Positions 33,601 through 46,192 of a stretch of DNA of 64,000 nucleotides are shown piece after piece. The stretch comes from Utricularia gibba (lineage: Eukaryota; Streptophyta; Magnoliopsida; Lamiales; Lentibulariaceae): contig NEEC01000007.1 in assembly GCA_002189035.1 (NCBI GenBank), positions 2,232,001-2,296,000 of the forward strand. Direction: 5' to 3'. Made by a program: the position numbers and the translations under genes. Position 1 is the stretch's first letter. Every line of letters starts with the position of its first letter. Under the pieces are notes generated by a model that worked only from the letters and a program-made list of their open reading frames with translations, made no database searches and was not told the DNA's origin.

Positions 33601-36600
33601 TTTTTCATCATAGAATCAAAATCAGTTCACTATAAGAGCCTTTGGATAAATTTTGAGATTACACAGTCTTCTGCTTATTTAATACAGCATTGGTGGCAGC
33701 ATATACTTAAGTGCAATGTAATAATTCTATGCTTATCTAATTTGCAGGCTCTTGATACTTTAGGAAATACCAAATGGAGAGTTAATAAATCGATCTTAAG
33801 TGTTGTGGAGAATATTTGGGCTGCAGGTGGTAATGTTGCTGGCCTGGTCAACTGTGAGGATGTAAGAGCGCCTCTTACATGTTTGTGTGCACATACATAC
33901 TCACCTGTAACTAAGAGATTTCTTGTTTTGAAAGAAGTTGATTTTGTGCAGCTCCCATTACCTGATTTAGTCTCTGACGATGTAAATGAAATAAAGAAGT
34001 GGAAGTGGAGTGTCAGGAAGGTAAAGAAAGTCAATCGAGAGAGGCATTCTCAAAGATGTGATACTGAATTAAAGCTCTCTGTAAGTCTGCATGATTTTTA
34101 CGTTATATTTTTTCCCTGGTTTTCTCTTATCGAATTAAAAATGGGCATGACAGAAGTGACTAATCTTTTCATCAGTTATTGTTACGTTGTTGTACCTGAT
34201 ATCATTCACCAAGTAGGGTTTCTTACATCTTTTAGCTTCTATTTTGTTTTTGTTATCTAGGATGCGGTTTCTTCTTCCTTGGGTCCTGCCTTCGATTATT
34301 TAAAGCTTTTAATGTTTTTTCCGTATTACGTTTTGGATGGATATGGGATTCAATCCACCCTGCTTGCCATCGTTTTTTAATTTGAAGGATGGGTTTTAGT
34401 TGAAATCTGAGCAGGAAACTTTTCTAACAGGTTGCTCGGGAAATGAAAGATGAAGAAGGTTTCTATTATCCTCATAATCTTGACTTCAGAGGCCGTGCAT
34501 ATCCTATGCACCCACATTTAAATCACCTAAGCTCTGATCTCTGCAGAGGAATTCTTGAGTTCTGTGAAGGAAGGCCATTAGGAAAGTCTGGGCTATATTG
34601 GTTAAAATTACAGTTAGCCAATCTCTATGGAGGTGGTGTTCAAAAACTTTCTTATGATCACCGCCTATCCTTCGTAGAGAAAAACATCGCAGAAATATTG
34701 GATTCTGCTGAGAACCCACTCTCTGGAAATCGGTGGTGGTTGAAGGCTGAGGACCCTTTTCAATGCTTAGCTGCCTGCATCAACCTTTCTGATGCTTTGA
34801 AAAGCTCCTCACCACAAACTTTCATCTCTCACTTGCCTATTCATCAAGTATGCCAATGCAACTTACTGCTAAAACTCATTTTAATGCAAAGAGATTCAAT
34901 TATTTTATTCTTGTATGAGATTGTTGTTGATGCTACATTTCTTTTTACTTGGTTTGAATTGCTTGTTCATCAAACCAAAATGTATGTTCCTGACTAATAC
35001 TACTATTAAGTAATAAAAACACCATGCACATTCCATCATATCATGGGTAAGAATGCGTTGATATGGTTGCTCGTGTCTTAATTTTGATTCTCTAAGCATA
35101 TTAATATACGTCATCATTGCATTTGGATGTTTATTTCCTGGGACTTGTCTTGAAATGCTAGGTCGAAGACTTGTTTACTAGACAAAAAACAATATGTAAT
35201 AATGTCATGTTTATTCTACAATCTCTATGGATGTTACTTAAAGTCTGTGATATGCTTTATGCATGATTTTTTATCCTAGTTTTCTTTTCTTTTTTCAGGA
35301 TGGCTCGTGCAATGGACTACAACATTATGCTGCTCTTGGAAGAGATAGTGTAAGTGCCGTTATTCAGATTTAGTGTAGCTTCTGTTTTTTTTTTTTCGAA
35401 TATTGATGCAAATGTGACTTTCCATCAATTATAAGATTCCCATTTCCTTCGGAATACATTTAATGTTCTCATTGCATGTCTTCATTGTGGTTTTTAAGGT
35501 CAGCAGTCTTGTCACTCCTGAAAGCATCTATAGCCACTACTCATAGTTTCAGTGTTTTCTCTCATTTTTGTTATTTCTTTATATATTTGTTTAGCATAGT
35601 GCCACTTTTTTTTCCCAGTTTGAAGCTGCTGCTGTAAACTTAGTTGCCGGCGACAAACCAGCAGATGTTTACTCCGAAATTGCTGAGAGGTATTTGGATC
35701 TGATTCCCATGACACGCCCATGGCTTCTTTTCCTTTCTGTGGCGTTTGTTGGGTCCAAGTTTTTCTAAAGATGTACCGGAAAACTGTTTACAACATTACA
35801 TTTCTATGTGTAGGGTTCTCAGTATTATGAAAAAAGATAGTGAGATGGATCCTCCAGTAGAAAGAAATTCTTCTCTGGCCAAGCTCTTAATTGGTCAGGT
35901 CAGTATTTCTAGTCCTCTCTTTTTTTTTTCCTTTTTTGTAGAAAGAATGAAGTTGTTGCTCATGAATGCTCTTTTCTCGTGGCATCAGGTGGATAGGAAA
36001 CTTGTAAAACAGACAGTGATGACTTCGGTTTATGGTGTCACTTATATTGGTGCTCGTGATCAGATTAGACGAAGATTGGAGGAGAAGGGCTTTATCAATG
36101 ATGACAGACTGCTCTACTCTGCCTCAAGTTATGCTGCTAAAGTGAGTAATGCTATCCTAAAAAGTTCTATGTTGCTTCACTTGGCTCTATTTTTGCGTCA
36201 ATAGTTTGTTGCAGGTGACAATGACTGCCCTTGGACAACTTTTTCAAGCTGCCCGTGAAATAATGGCTTGGCTTGGTGACTGTGCAAAGGTTCTTTTTCT
36301 TTATACATTATCCTAGTAAATTCTGCATTTGATAATGTATAATGTTTTCCATGTCTCATGATATCCCACAGTTAATTGCTTCAGAAAATGAACCTGTGCG
36401 TTGGACCACTCCCCTTGGACTTCCTGTTGTTCAGCCATACTTCAAAACTAAGAATTATGTTGTAAGTGCATGCTCCTTCAAAGAAATCTCGCATTTACAA
36501 ATGATTTTGAACCAAAGTACACTACTGGTTCAGTGCATACAGTACGTGATGTCTTCATTCTCTCCCTCTGTTAATTATATGTAATAAAATCCTTTTCCTT

Positions 36601-37656
36601 GCTCTTGTCAATGCAGGTAAAAACATCACTCCAGATTTTGGCTTTACAGCGTGAGAGTGATTCTGTATGTTGACAGTAACATTCTCCCTTTCTTCTTTTG
36701 ATGGGCCTGCAAGTTCTGAAGCACATCTATATGACTAATCGTAGGTTGAAATCAGAAAGCAAAGAACTGCTTTTCCACCAAACTTCGTGCACTCTCTTGA
36801 TGGAACACACATGATGATGACAGCTGTCGCCTGTCGTGATGCTGGTTTGAACTTCGCAGGTCCTTTTTCCTTAATATCTCTTAACATGTTAACTCACTGA
36901 CTTTTAGCTGTGGGAGAATCATCTGATCTGTAAATGAAAAATGTTCCTGCTAGTTTACCGTTCATAAGGTTCCCAAAAGTCACAGCCTACTGTTTAAATT
37001 GGGCTTTGCCTACTGTTAGTATTTTTTAGAATTGGCGCCTAACTTCTCTTGGTTCTTGTTAATGCAAGTTCATGTCATGTTGGTTAGGGTGGTGAAGCTA
37101 GTCTGATTTCTATTTGGTCGGCCTCTTGAGTGACCCTTCTTGGAACCGTCCATCAATATTGATCCCATGCTTCTGTTTGGTCGTTTCTGTTGCTTATGCC
37201 TCATGAGTATGCCATGCTGTTTGCAAGTAACCATTCTGAGATTTTAGAAAGTATGCTTCAACATACCTCCTACGATTGCAGGGGTGCACGATTCATTCTG
37301 GACACATGCGTGTGATGTTGATAAAATGAACCAGATACTACGGGAGAAGTTTGTGGATCTCTATGAAATGCCTATTCTTGAAAATGTAAGCATCTCATCC
37401 TCACTGCCAAGTTGCAAGTTATTTCTTTTTTTGTTGTCATTCTCGTTTTTTTGCTGCTTCTCCAAGAAACTGCAATCCATAAATTCCTGATGCGGCAAGA
37501 TATGGTGCTCATTTATCTGAATCCTCTTGTTTACTCTGGTTGCAGCTGCTAGAAGGCTTCCAGACAGCATATCCAACGCTCAAATTTCCTCCTCTTCCAA
37601 AAAGGGGAGACTTCGATCTCACAAAAGTTTTGGATTCTCCATACTTCTTCAACTGA
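30699..37656 (+). CDS. RPOTP: Phage-type (T7-like) organelle RNA polymerase, plastid RpoTp type, frame broken in exon 1
   Basis: Nineteen exons. The first ends at 31502; the others are 31691-31891, 31985-32118, 32507-32576, 33184-33242, 33356-33473, 33748-33861, 33952-34080, 34431-34847, 35299-35349, 35619-35689, 35814-35898, 35989-36141, 36215-36289, 36372-36461, 36617-36664, 36745-36859, 37282-37385 and 37546-37656. Exons 2-19 keep one frame. Catalytic parts are present: [37 protein letters not shown] and the C-terminal PYFFN. In exon 1, QDPPWISSL and the [11 protein letters not shown] region match plastid RpoTp. The frame then breaks at a run of four G after LLMMG (31432-31435): downstream codons are out by one, giving a stop at 31459, although the continuation [21 protein letters not shown] is plain. 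The N-terminus is uncertain: [11 protein letters not shown] (30699) resembles the family but lies in the other frame; MATSEAS (30799) and 30634 are alternatives. RpoTp transcribes plastid housekeeping genes. Confidence 0.88.
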
Positions 37657-38953
37657 TTCACTGCCCATCTCCCACCACATTTGCCACACGAAAACCAACT
37701 GCGGTAAATGCCATATTTGAGTTCAAAACCAACCGTTTCTCTTCCCAACATGCGCTAAATATAACTTGGCTTCATCCTTTATCTTTTCCCTACTCCCTGT
37801 GAAGTGAAAGGAGGTGCCAAAGGCCTTGGAGTTAGTTATAAAGCACTTCAGCCACCCCCTTTGTGGATGTTTCTTCTTCTCCTTCTGCTGGCCAAGGATC
37901 AACCTCTTCTTCTTCTCCATGCTGCTGCATCATCTGGGATCTCTGCACTGTAGTGGTTTTGATAGTTGTTATGTATATATATATGTCTCTCGAATATGGA
38001 TCATCGTCGTCGTCGATGTCTCCTCTCATGTTAGATCAAGATTTGTGATGATATAAGGAGCATATTCCATGGTATATAAACAACAATGTAATTTCATGCC
38101 TATGTTTGGGCGTTGGTCACCTCATGTGTGGATGAAGGATTTGTTGGTTTTTAAGATATATTTAAATAATATATTAGTTGTGGAATAAGATATTATTAAT
38201 AAGGGGCGATGGGAGAAAATATGTGTAAATATTTGAAAATTGGGGAAATGGGGTCCAAAGCTCGCACGCCATCACCGACGCGGTGGAAGTAAAGAGTAGA
38301 AAGCCAGGGCCTGGGCCTTCGTCTACTGCTATTTGCTTCTATCTCATCTCATGGCTTACTCTTTTTCTACACGCAATTACTACCTTCGCGTGGTTCGGTT
38401 TCCCTTCTAGCCAAGAGCAGTTCTCGACATTTTTCTTTGGGAGGACAGCACGCACGCCAAGGTATCTGGATATTCGGTTGTGATCCCACGTTTCGTGCTC
38501 GATCGTTTCTTTTTTTATGCGGAATTGCAGGACCCAAGTCTCGTGAGTAGTCGTGGAAGTTCGGGTTCTTCCGTAATTCTTGTTGTCGGGTTTGGGATTT
38601 TGAAACGCGTGTGTTTCATTGATATTGTTCTGTTCTTCCTTTTTTTTTTTTTTCTTAAAGGGGGGCGCTTTATGAGGAGTGGATTTGAGTTTCCCGGGCT
38701 AGGAACTAATCTGTGGTTATGGTTTATAGAATTGGCGGAATATTGAAGGTAACGTATGGGCTTTCGGATTTTTCCAAGTGGGTTTGAGGAATTGGCGAAA
38801 TCTCATACTCGGTTTGCTGCTGATTTGTTATATCCGAGTATCAGGATTTTTGGGTTCTTATTTGGAAGAGAATGAAATTCAATTGAACTTGCCCACAAGA
38901 GCTTGTGTTGATTCAAGTGTATGCCTTAGTTTGTCTCAGGAGATATTGTCTAA
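37657..38953. other. RpoTp 3' flank and ATG11 promoter/leader
   Basis: About 1.3 kb without coding support. 38280-38953 is likely ATG11 leader and may contain a leader intron. Includes a T-rich run near 38640-38653. Confidence 0.45.
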
Positions 38954-41900
38954 ATGGGAAAACTTGTGGTTCATGTCGCTGAGAATGGGCACTCGTATGA
39001 GCTCGATTGTCATGAATATAGTCTTGTTGAGGAAGTTCAAAGGTATCTAGATCCTGTTTGTGGCATACCTGTTAGTGATCAGCTTCTTTTGTGCTTGGAC
39101 ATGAAATTAGATTCTCAGCGTCCTCTATCAACCTATAAACTCCCATCTGGGGACCGTGAAGTATTTATGTTCAACAAGGGGAGAATGCGGAGTAACTCTG
39201 CACCTCCTCCTCCTGAGCAGGTCCAGATTATTGATATCCCTGATCCCCCAATGCCCTTCTCATCCAGACACCCTCATCCTCTTGACGATGCTCCGGATCC
39301 TGCCTTGAAGGCCTTGTCTTTGTACGAAAGACAATTTGTACATCACTTTCAGTGTGCTCATGCAGTTTACAGTCGCACTTCAGCAAAACTCCAAATGTGC
39401 GAGAAGCTGCTGCAACAACAGAAGGTTCAAGAAAGGGCCTTGGAAATTGCTAGGGCAAATTTGGATCATTTTTACAAAATTGTGCTCCAGAACTATACAG
39501 ATTTTATCAAATGTTACTCACAACAGCATCAGACGCATGTCCATCTGTTAGCAAACTTTTCCAGGGATATTGAGAAACTGAGATCCATCAAGCTTATTCC
39601 GTTTCTGCAAACTTCTAATCGGAAATGCTTGATAGATTTTGTGAAAGAAGAGAACTTGCACAAAACAGTAGATGAGTGCAGCAGTTCGCACAGGCAGTTT
39701 GAAAAGAAGGTTTCTGAATTCAAACTTGAGTTTGCAGAACTAAAATGCTATACAGAATCTTTGTTTTCTGCAAGAGAATCTTTTTTGGTAAAGGACATGT
39801 ATATGGCAATAAAAGATCACCAGCAATTCATCAATGAGCAGAAGAGCATAATGCAGGCATTAAGGTACCTCTCATTCTTGGTATTTCAATGCTTGTCCGG
39901 TGTTATGTTTATGGATTTTTCCGAAAGAATGGCAGTATGACGCTCATGGATTGTTTTCAAAGAATGACGTTATGTTTTCCATATAATAGCAGTCGATTGT
40001 TTTAGGCTTGCATATCATAATTCTAGACAATCATGGATCTGCATGGTAATGTGGCCTTCAGTATATTGAAAGACCGATGCATGTGTTCTGCTTTAAAGAT
40101 ATTGTTTTGAACTGTCAAATCAAATTTTCACAACGAGATCCAGATGATCCTCAGAGTAATGATGCAACAAAAAAAAAACGAAAAATAAAAATGTGCTGAT
40201 CCAAATTTACATGGATTAAAATTGAACTTATAGGTGAAATGCATGATCGTCAAAAGTTTGAAGTCCCTAGCTTTTGCTTCACCTATAAAATTGAACTTGT
40301 TGTTTCGTCCATATTATGCTGTTTTGGTTTAGTTCTTGTTTTTTGTGGATGCAAAAGAGAATACTCAGGTGAAAATTGTTTTAAATATCTTCTGCATGGT
40401 GCCATTTCGTTTAAATCAAATCAAATTATTTAGTCATTGTTAATCAGGTTATTTTCCCTGTGATACAGCAAAGATGTAAGCACCGTAAAGAATCTTGTGG
40501 ATGAAAGCATTCCCAATGAATTGTCATCCTCATTGCGTCCTCATGATGCTGTTTCAGCGCTGGGACCTATGTATGACAGCCATGAGAAAACCCACCTTCC
40601 AAGGATGCAGGCTTGCGACAATGCGATTTCTACTTTGTTTGATTATTGCAGGGAGAAAAAGAATGAAATGAATGCATTTGTGCACAATTATATGCAAAAG
40701 ATTGCCTATATCCAGTACACTATTAAAGATGCACGCTACAAGTTCCCTGTATTCCAGGAGGCCTTGAATCGTCAGAGTGATCAATTTGAGCACTTAAAAG
40801 TTGTGCGTGGCATCGGTCCCGCATATAGGGCTTGTCTAGCTGAAGTTGTGAGAAGAAAAGCTGCCATGAAGATTTATATGGGAAAGGCTGGACAGTTTGC
40901 TGAAAGACTTGCAACAGAGAGGGTTGCTGAAATTCAGAGGCGCGAGGAGTTTCTGAAAGTGCAGAGTGCCTATATTCCTCGAGACATATTAGCAGCAATG
41001 GGGTTATATGATACTCCTAATTCATGTAATGTGAATATAGCCCCTTTTGATTCAGACCTGATCGACATAGATCTTTCAGACATTGACCGTTATGCTCCTG
41101 AATCCGTAGTAGGAACCACGGTAAAGAATAAGAAGCCTGGACTTTTAAAGGCTTCCCAGCCAATGACCAGTGATGGGTCGCAGTCAGGTGAAGTTGAAGA
41201 AACCAGGGGATTCGATTTGGATTTTAATGAAGTTATTGAGGGTTCAGAGCTAATTGAGATTGCTGGTACTTGCAAGATGGAAGTTGAGAATGCAAAACTG
41301 AAGGCTGAACTTGCCTCAAAAATTGCTTTATTATGCTCCGTGGGATCCGAACTTGATTATGAGTCACTTGACGACAGCAAGGTGGAAACTTTATTGAAAA
41401 ATGCTGCACAGAAAACAAGTGAGGCCTTGCAATTGAAGGAGGAATATGAAAAGCAACTCCATTCATTGCTCAAGGATAAGCAGAGGCAGTGTGAGTCATA
41501 TGAAAAACGTATTCAAGAATTAGAAGAAAGGTTGTGTACTGTGCCCATGGGAGGATATAAAACCTTTGCAGAGGAAGATGAAATTCAATCTGCAGTTTTG
41601 AATTCTAAGCCTATTGCAAAAAAATCACAGGTAATTCCCCAAGAAATGGATGAAGTCTCCTGTGCATCTAACACATTAAAATCAGAAATTGGTGCTGATA
41701 CTGATAAGACCATTGAAGGACTGGATGATAATATGGATGATTCCTCTAGTATTCTGAATAATCAATTAAGCTCATCATTGATGGACCTTAATCGAGACTG
41801 GGGAAATTTTTATGAAAAAGACAAGAAGGAAACTTCATTGCCTGATGAAGGCACTAGATTAGCAGCAGTCATAACAGCTAGCCAACCTGTAGATATTGCA

Positions 41901-43668
41901 TCGTATGAAGCATCTGGTGAATCATGCTTCGAACCTGGTGGGAATCAAAAACTAGTACGTGAAATTAAAGATGCCCTGACGGAGAAATCAACTCAGTTAG
42001 GCGATGCACAAGAAAAGATTCAAGAGTTAATGGATGATATCATGAAGCTTGGGAAGGAGTTGGATGCCAAGCGAAAGTTACTTGAGGAATCTCAGGTATT
42101 GAAATTTGAATCAAGATTCCACAGTGTTTGGTTTTTATACTTTTTTCTTGTTCCTTTCTTTTTTTCATTTTTGGGAGCAGTGAATTATGGGCTTGTGGCT
42201 ATGTAATCTTGATCATTTTTCCACCTTCAATTTTCCCTGACCAAAATCTTTTGATGTTTTTTTTTTTTTTCCATCACAGTTGAATTGCGCTCATCTAGAG
42301 AATTGCCTGCACGAAGCAAGAGAGGAGGCTCAAATCCATCTTTGTGCTGCTGAGCGCAGAGCTTCAGAATATAGTGCTTTGCGCCTCTCTGCTGTAAAAG
42401 TGCGTGGTCTTTTTGAAAGACTTCGGAGTTGCATTATGTCCAATGGCGTGGCAGCGTTTGCTGATTCTCTTCGTGTTTTAGCTCAGTCTTTAGGAAGGTA
42501 AGTGGCTACTGTTTCTCTTCTTAGTTTAGTTTTGGAAGTTTTGCATTTAAAAGGGCTGCATGAGTTTTTTCATGTAATCCCAATAGTTTTCGCAAGTTCA
42601 GCATGCCAAGGTGATCCGTGAAATAAAACTTGACAAACCCAAATGACGTTCATCCTTCAACCTACTTTTATTGCTGTTTTTTTACTTACCAAAGATATCT
42701 TATCAATCTCTCGGTGGGCCTAACTAATGTTCTTATCTGTCATGTTCGAGTTCAGTTCTGCCGGAGAAAATGAAGATGATGGCATCACTGAGTTTCGAGA
42801 ATGTGTACGGGTGCTTGCAGATAAAGTTGGTGTTCTGTCAATGCAGCGTTTGGAATTGCTCGACAGATACGGAAAAACACAAGCTACTAATGAGCAACTC
42901 AGTAAGGAGCTAGAAGAAAAGAAAGAGCTGGTCAATACACTCTACCTTAAGCTTCAACTGGAGAAGCAGGTAAACCAACACATTAATATGATGATAACAT
43001 CATACATTTATAAACTTGATATTAGCATTATCCCATTCCCTGAATCGTGTTTACATGAAAGCTGTCTCGCTGAACTCTTGTGCTCGTTTTCATACATTAT
43101 CCAGCAAATGTTAGTTTTGAACGCCGCCTCAAATAAACAAAACCTTGCTTGCCCCTAGCAACAATTAGGGACTAGCTTTTCTTTTCTTTTTTTTTTTTTT
43201 TTGAGTACTCTCATTTCCATTATTGTTTTTGGGACTGAACTAGAAATTGTATGACAGGCAAGTAAGGAGAAGATATCTTTTAGTCGACTTGAAGTCCATG
43301 AGATAGCTGCTTTCGTCGTCAACTCCACAGGCTATTATGAGGCCATCAACCGTAACTGCCAATACTATTATCTATCTACTGAATCTGTGGCATTATTCAC
43401 AGAACATCTACCAAGCCGCCCCATCTACATCGTCGGGCAGGTTGTGCATATTGAACAGAAAACTGTAAAGCCTTCACAATCAGCCTCGGAGGACAGCGAG
43501 AGCATTAGAGATCAGGTAGATGCACAGACCCCTGAAATCGGAACTAAATTATCACCTGTGACCTCAGGTTCAGCCTCAAATCCCTTTGGTCTTCCGGTTG
43601 GGTGTGAGTACTTCCTAGTGACCATAGCCATGTTACCTGACACTACAATTCATTCACCTCCTTCCTGA
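38954..43668 (+). CDS. ATG11: Autophagy-related protein 11 (scaffold of the ATG1-ATG13 complex)
   Basis: Five exons: 38954-39864, 40469-42095, 42280-42497, 42756-42969 and 43258-43668. They join in frame to 1126 residues (Arabidopsis about 1148). The N-terminus is ubiquitin-like (MGKLVVHVAENGHSYELDCHE). The Atg17-like domain follows (LYERQFVHHFQCAHAVYSRT to KVVRGIGPAYRACLAEVVRR), then acidic and coiled-coil regions. The C-terminal ATG11 domain includes EVHEIAAFVVNSTGYYEAINRN and LPSRPIYIVGQVVHIEQK. ATG11 links the ATG1-ATG13 kinase complex to forming autophagosomes and supports selective autophagy, including mitophagy. The ATG at 38954 gives the conserved start. A long T run at the end of intron 4 (about 43189-43202) is the only oddity. 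No frame break in 3381 coding bases. Confidence 0.93.
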
Positions 43669-43959
43669 TCTTGTTGCAAATGGCAGATAGATGTGATGGA
43701 AGAACCTGATGTAAATATGGTTGTTTTCTTTGTTACTTCTGCAACTAGAACGCTCATTATTTGGAGTCGGGACACTTAACTCTTTTTGTATATAGCTACA
43801 AATGATGTTCAATCCATCTCTTTGTAAATAATGATCATCCGTACTCGGGTTCTTGTTGCCTTGGCATAATGGGAAATTTTAGTCTAGCAAACCATGTTGC
43901 TGTTATTTGCTATTGTCCTAGTTGTATAGTAGAGAACAATGCTACTGTTTTTTAGTGGA
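43669..43959. other. Tail-to-tail 3' spacer, ATG11 / gamma-glutamyl peptidase
   Basis: About 290 bases between convergent stop codons; 3' untranslated sequence only. Confidence 0.5.
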
Positions 43960-45106
43960 CTAGAGTAATTGTTTAGCATAAGAACATTCACAAATGCCAC
44001 TGATGGATATAGCATCGGGAACTTGCTGTTCTTGTAATGATTCTGAGCCTTGACAAAGATCCTCGCATTTTGTTGGATCCAAAGGTAGGTCTTCTAGTTG
44101 TGGGAGTGATTCCATCAGCCAAGCTCCCTTCAGAAAGCTTCTGCAAATTACTTCCCAGTATTTCCTGTCAGCCTGTGTTTCTTTCAACTGCAACTTGGCC
44201 TTTTCTGCAAGGATATTCTATCAAGCAGAGAGCAAGACATTTAGGAAAATCCCCCATTCAAATGACAGGTCGAATTTGCTTACGTCAATCAAGTTGCTGC
44301 CAAGCAAACGGTCGACAAGATGTTCAAGAATGCCGTTGGTGTACTCAGGGTGTCCCTGAATCCCCAAAACATGGTCTCTGAATGCAAAGATTTCGTTTGC
44401 AGTTTTTTCAGAAGACGCAAGAACCCGAGCCCCTTCCGGCATCACGGTCACCTGCAACGCCATGGAACATCCCCCATCAGCAGAATCACCAGAAGATATG
44501 AATGCAGGAGGAAGAAGAAGAAGAAAAGATCTCAATGCACTTCATCTTGATGGCACTCAATGATGGCAAGGTCTGGTGAGGCTCCTTCATATCCCAGAAG
44601 ATTTGTCTGGAAATCTGGAGCAAAGCTCACTCTTCTGATACCAACATCCCATCCACTTTCCGACCTTGAAACCATGCCACCCAGTGCACGGCACAAGATC
44701 TAAAAAAAGCAGCTGCAGCTTATCAAATATTTAGAAGGAACTGATACATCGAGAACCTTCATAATCTGTGCTGCTGCAAAAATGATACCTGATGGCCAAA
44801 GCAAACACCGAGGACTTTCTTCTCCATGGAGATCAAAGTTTGCAGCAGACTGCAGAGATCAACGATCCATCCTTCATCACTGTAGGCATCATAAGGGCTA
44901 CCACTAATCACAAAACCATCGTAGTACTGAAGCTCTTCTCCTTTAGGGAATTCCCCTTCAACTACACGAAACAGATCCCACTCCTCCCCTTCATCAGCCA
45001 AAGCATACAAGAAGACATTGAAGTACCCCCCATACGCCTTCACAACATAATCTGAATCACTGGCCGCAAGTAGAAGAGCGTATCTTTTACTCTCTTGGAA
45101 CCCCAT
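43960..45106 (-). CDS. Gamma-glutamyl peptidase, class I glutamine amidotransferase fold (GGP family)
   Basis: Four exons: 44789-45106, 44541-44699, 44284-44451 and 43960-44217. They join in frame to 300 residues. The N-terminus (MGFQESKRYALLLAASDSDYV, then YGGYFNVF) and WDLFRVVEGEFP, YDGFVISGSPYDA match plant GGP proteins. The nucleophile elbow is GVCFGHQ (cysteine about 102); the His-Glu of the triad sits in IQGHPEYT. Arabidopsis GGP1/GGP3 cut the gamma-glutamyl group from glutathione conjugates in the cytosol during glucosinolate and camalexin synthesis. Here the role is probably glutathione-conjugate turnover. Exon 4 gives a longer tail than usual after SFLKGAW (about 55 extra residues). 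The bases from the start codon upward begin the tandemly duplicated unit. Confidence 0.87.
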
Positions 45107-46192
45107 CAGAACTCTCCAACTCCTGCGGCTTCAAATGACTCGAGAGACCTGCTGAGGACGAGAAGAGAAGAAATCCCCTACTTATAAAAGAGTAAGGGAA
45201 TCCAAGTTGTCGTTGCATGGGCATGAAGTACAAGGTTCTGCTTTATTAGGAATGAACTCAACAACTTCCCATGATTCTTGCACCAAATCAGGGTAATCAA
45301 GAAAGATAATCGTGCAGCAAGATGGCTCTTGAACATAGCATCAGCATGGAATGGAGAACTGCCAACTTTTATTCTATCTTTTTCCTTTGTTGATGTCGAA
45401 GGTTCGTCTATTGCTCACATAACCTGCATGGGGATTGTGGCATTGGTGCCAGCATCGCCTCTTTTTTCTAGTAGATGAATTAAAACTTTTAGTAAACATT
45501 CTTAATTCAAATTTTCAAATGTAAATAACTCATATATCTTATATAATTTTTCTTCTTATTGCCACGTATTATTTCATACAATCTCTTCATATATTCATTG
45601 TTTGCTACACAATTCTTCGTATACATTTTACGTTTTTCATTCTTACACTTATTTTGGTTTCAAATCACGATTTCGGATTTCATACCATGAATATCAACTA
45701 ATTTTGTATGTTTGATAGATATATGGTTGTCCTTTCCCTTATATGAACGTTTGAATTCCATATTCTATAAAAAAATATATATGTTTTTAACTTGTACTTT
45801 TCTTAATTTTTGTAAGTTTAATTGAAATTTTATCATTCTATTTTAAAATCGGGTTAAATTCATTTCTTGAATTATTTATGATTTTCGATTGAAATATTTT
45901 TTATAATAGATTAAATATATTATTAAAAAATAAAAAATAATTATCTAAAATTTAATATTTTTCAATTTTGTTAAAATATTATAAAAGTTATTCCCTGCCC
46001 TGCCTCCCTTCCCTTACCTACTCACCTAGGGAGGGGGAGGGGCGAGGGAGGAAAGCGTACCCGACTGGTAAGTGGCTTCACTTCTCGTGCCACCTGAAAC
46101 CGATACTCCGCCGGCCATATGTGTATGTATATAGGTGGAATGCCTCCTCCTTCTCCGGCGCCTTCTCAATCTGAAGCTGCGATCGCGCTGGC
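45107..46192. other. Upstream region of the peptidase gene and UGT-A
   Basis: Divergent promoter region. 45107-45480 is the peptidase leader/promoter and is copied in unit B. 45480-45970 is AT-rich. A TATATA element lies near 46128 (context ATGTATATAGG), about 65 bases before the UGT-A start. No MITE-like insertion here, unlike unit B. Confidence 0.5.

Noticed and set aside
45278-45478. Small reading frame (MHQIR...) that also exists in unit B at 53213-53461
   Set aside because: Its presence in both units follows from the duplication. The two copies differ by many amino-acid changes and different ends, and the frame lies in the peptidase promoter region. No sign of coding constraint.
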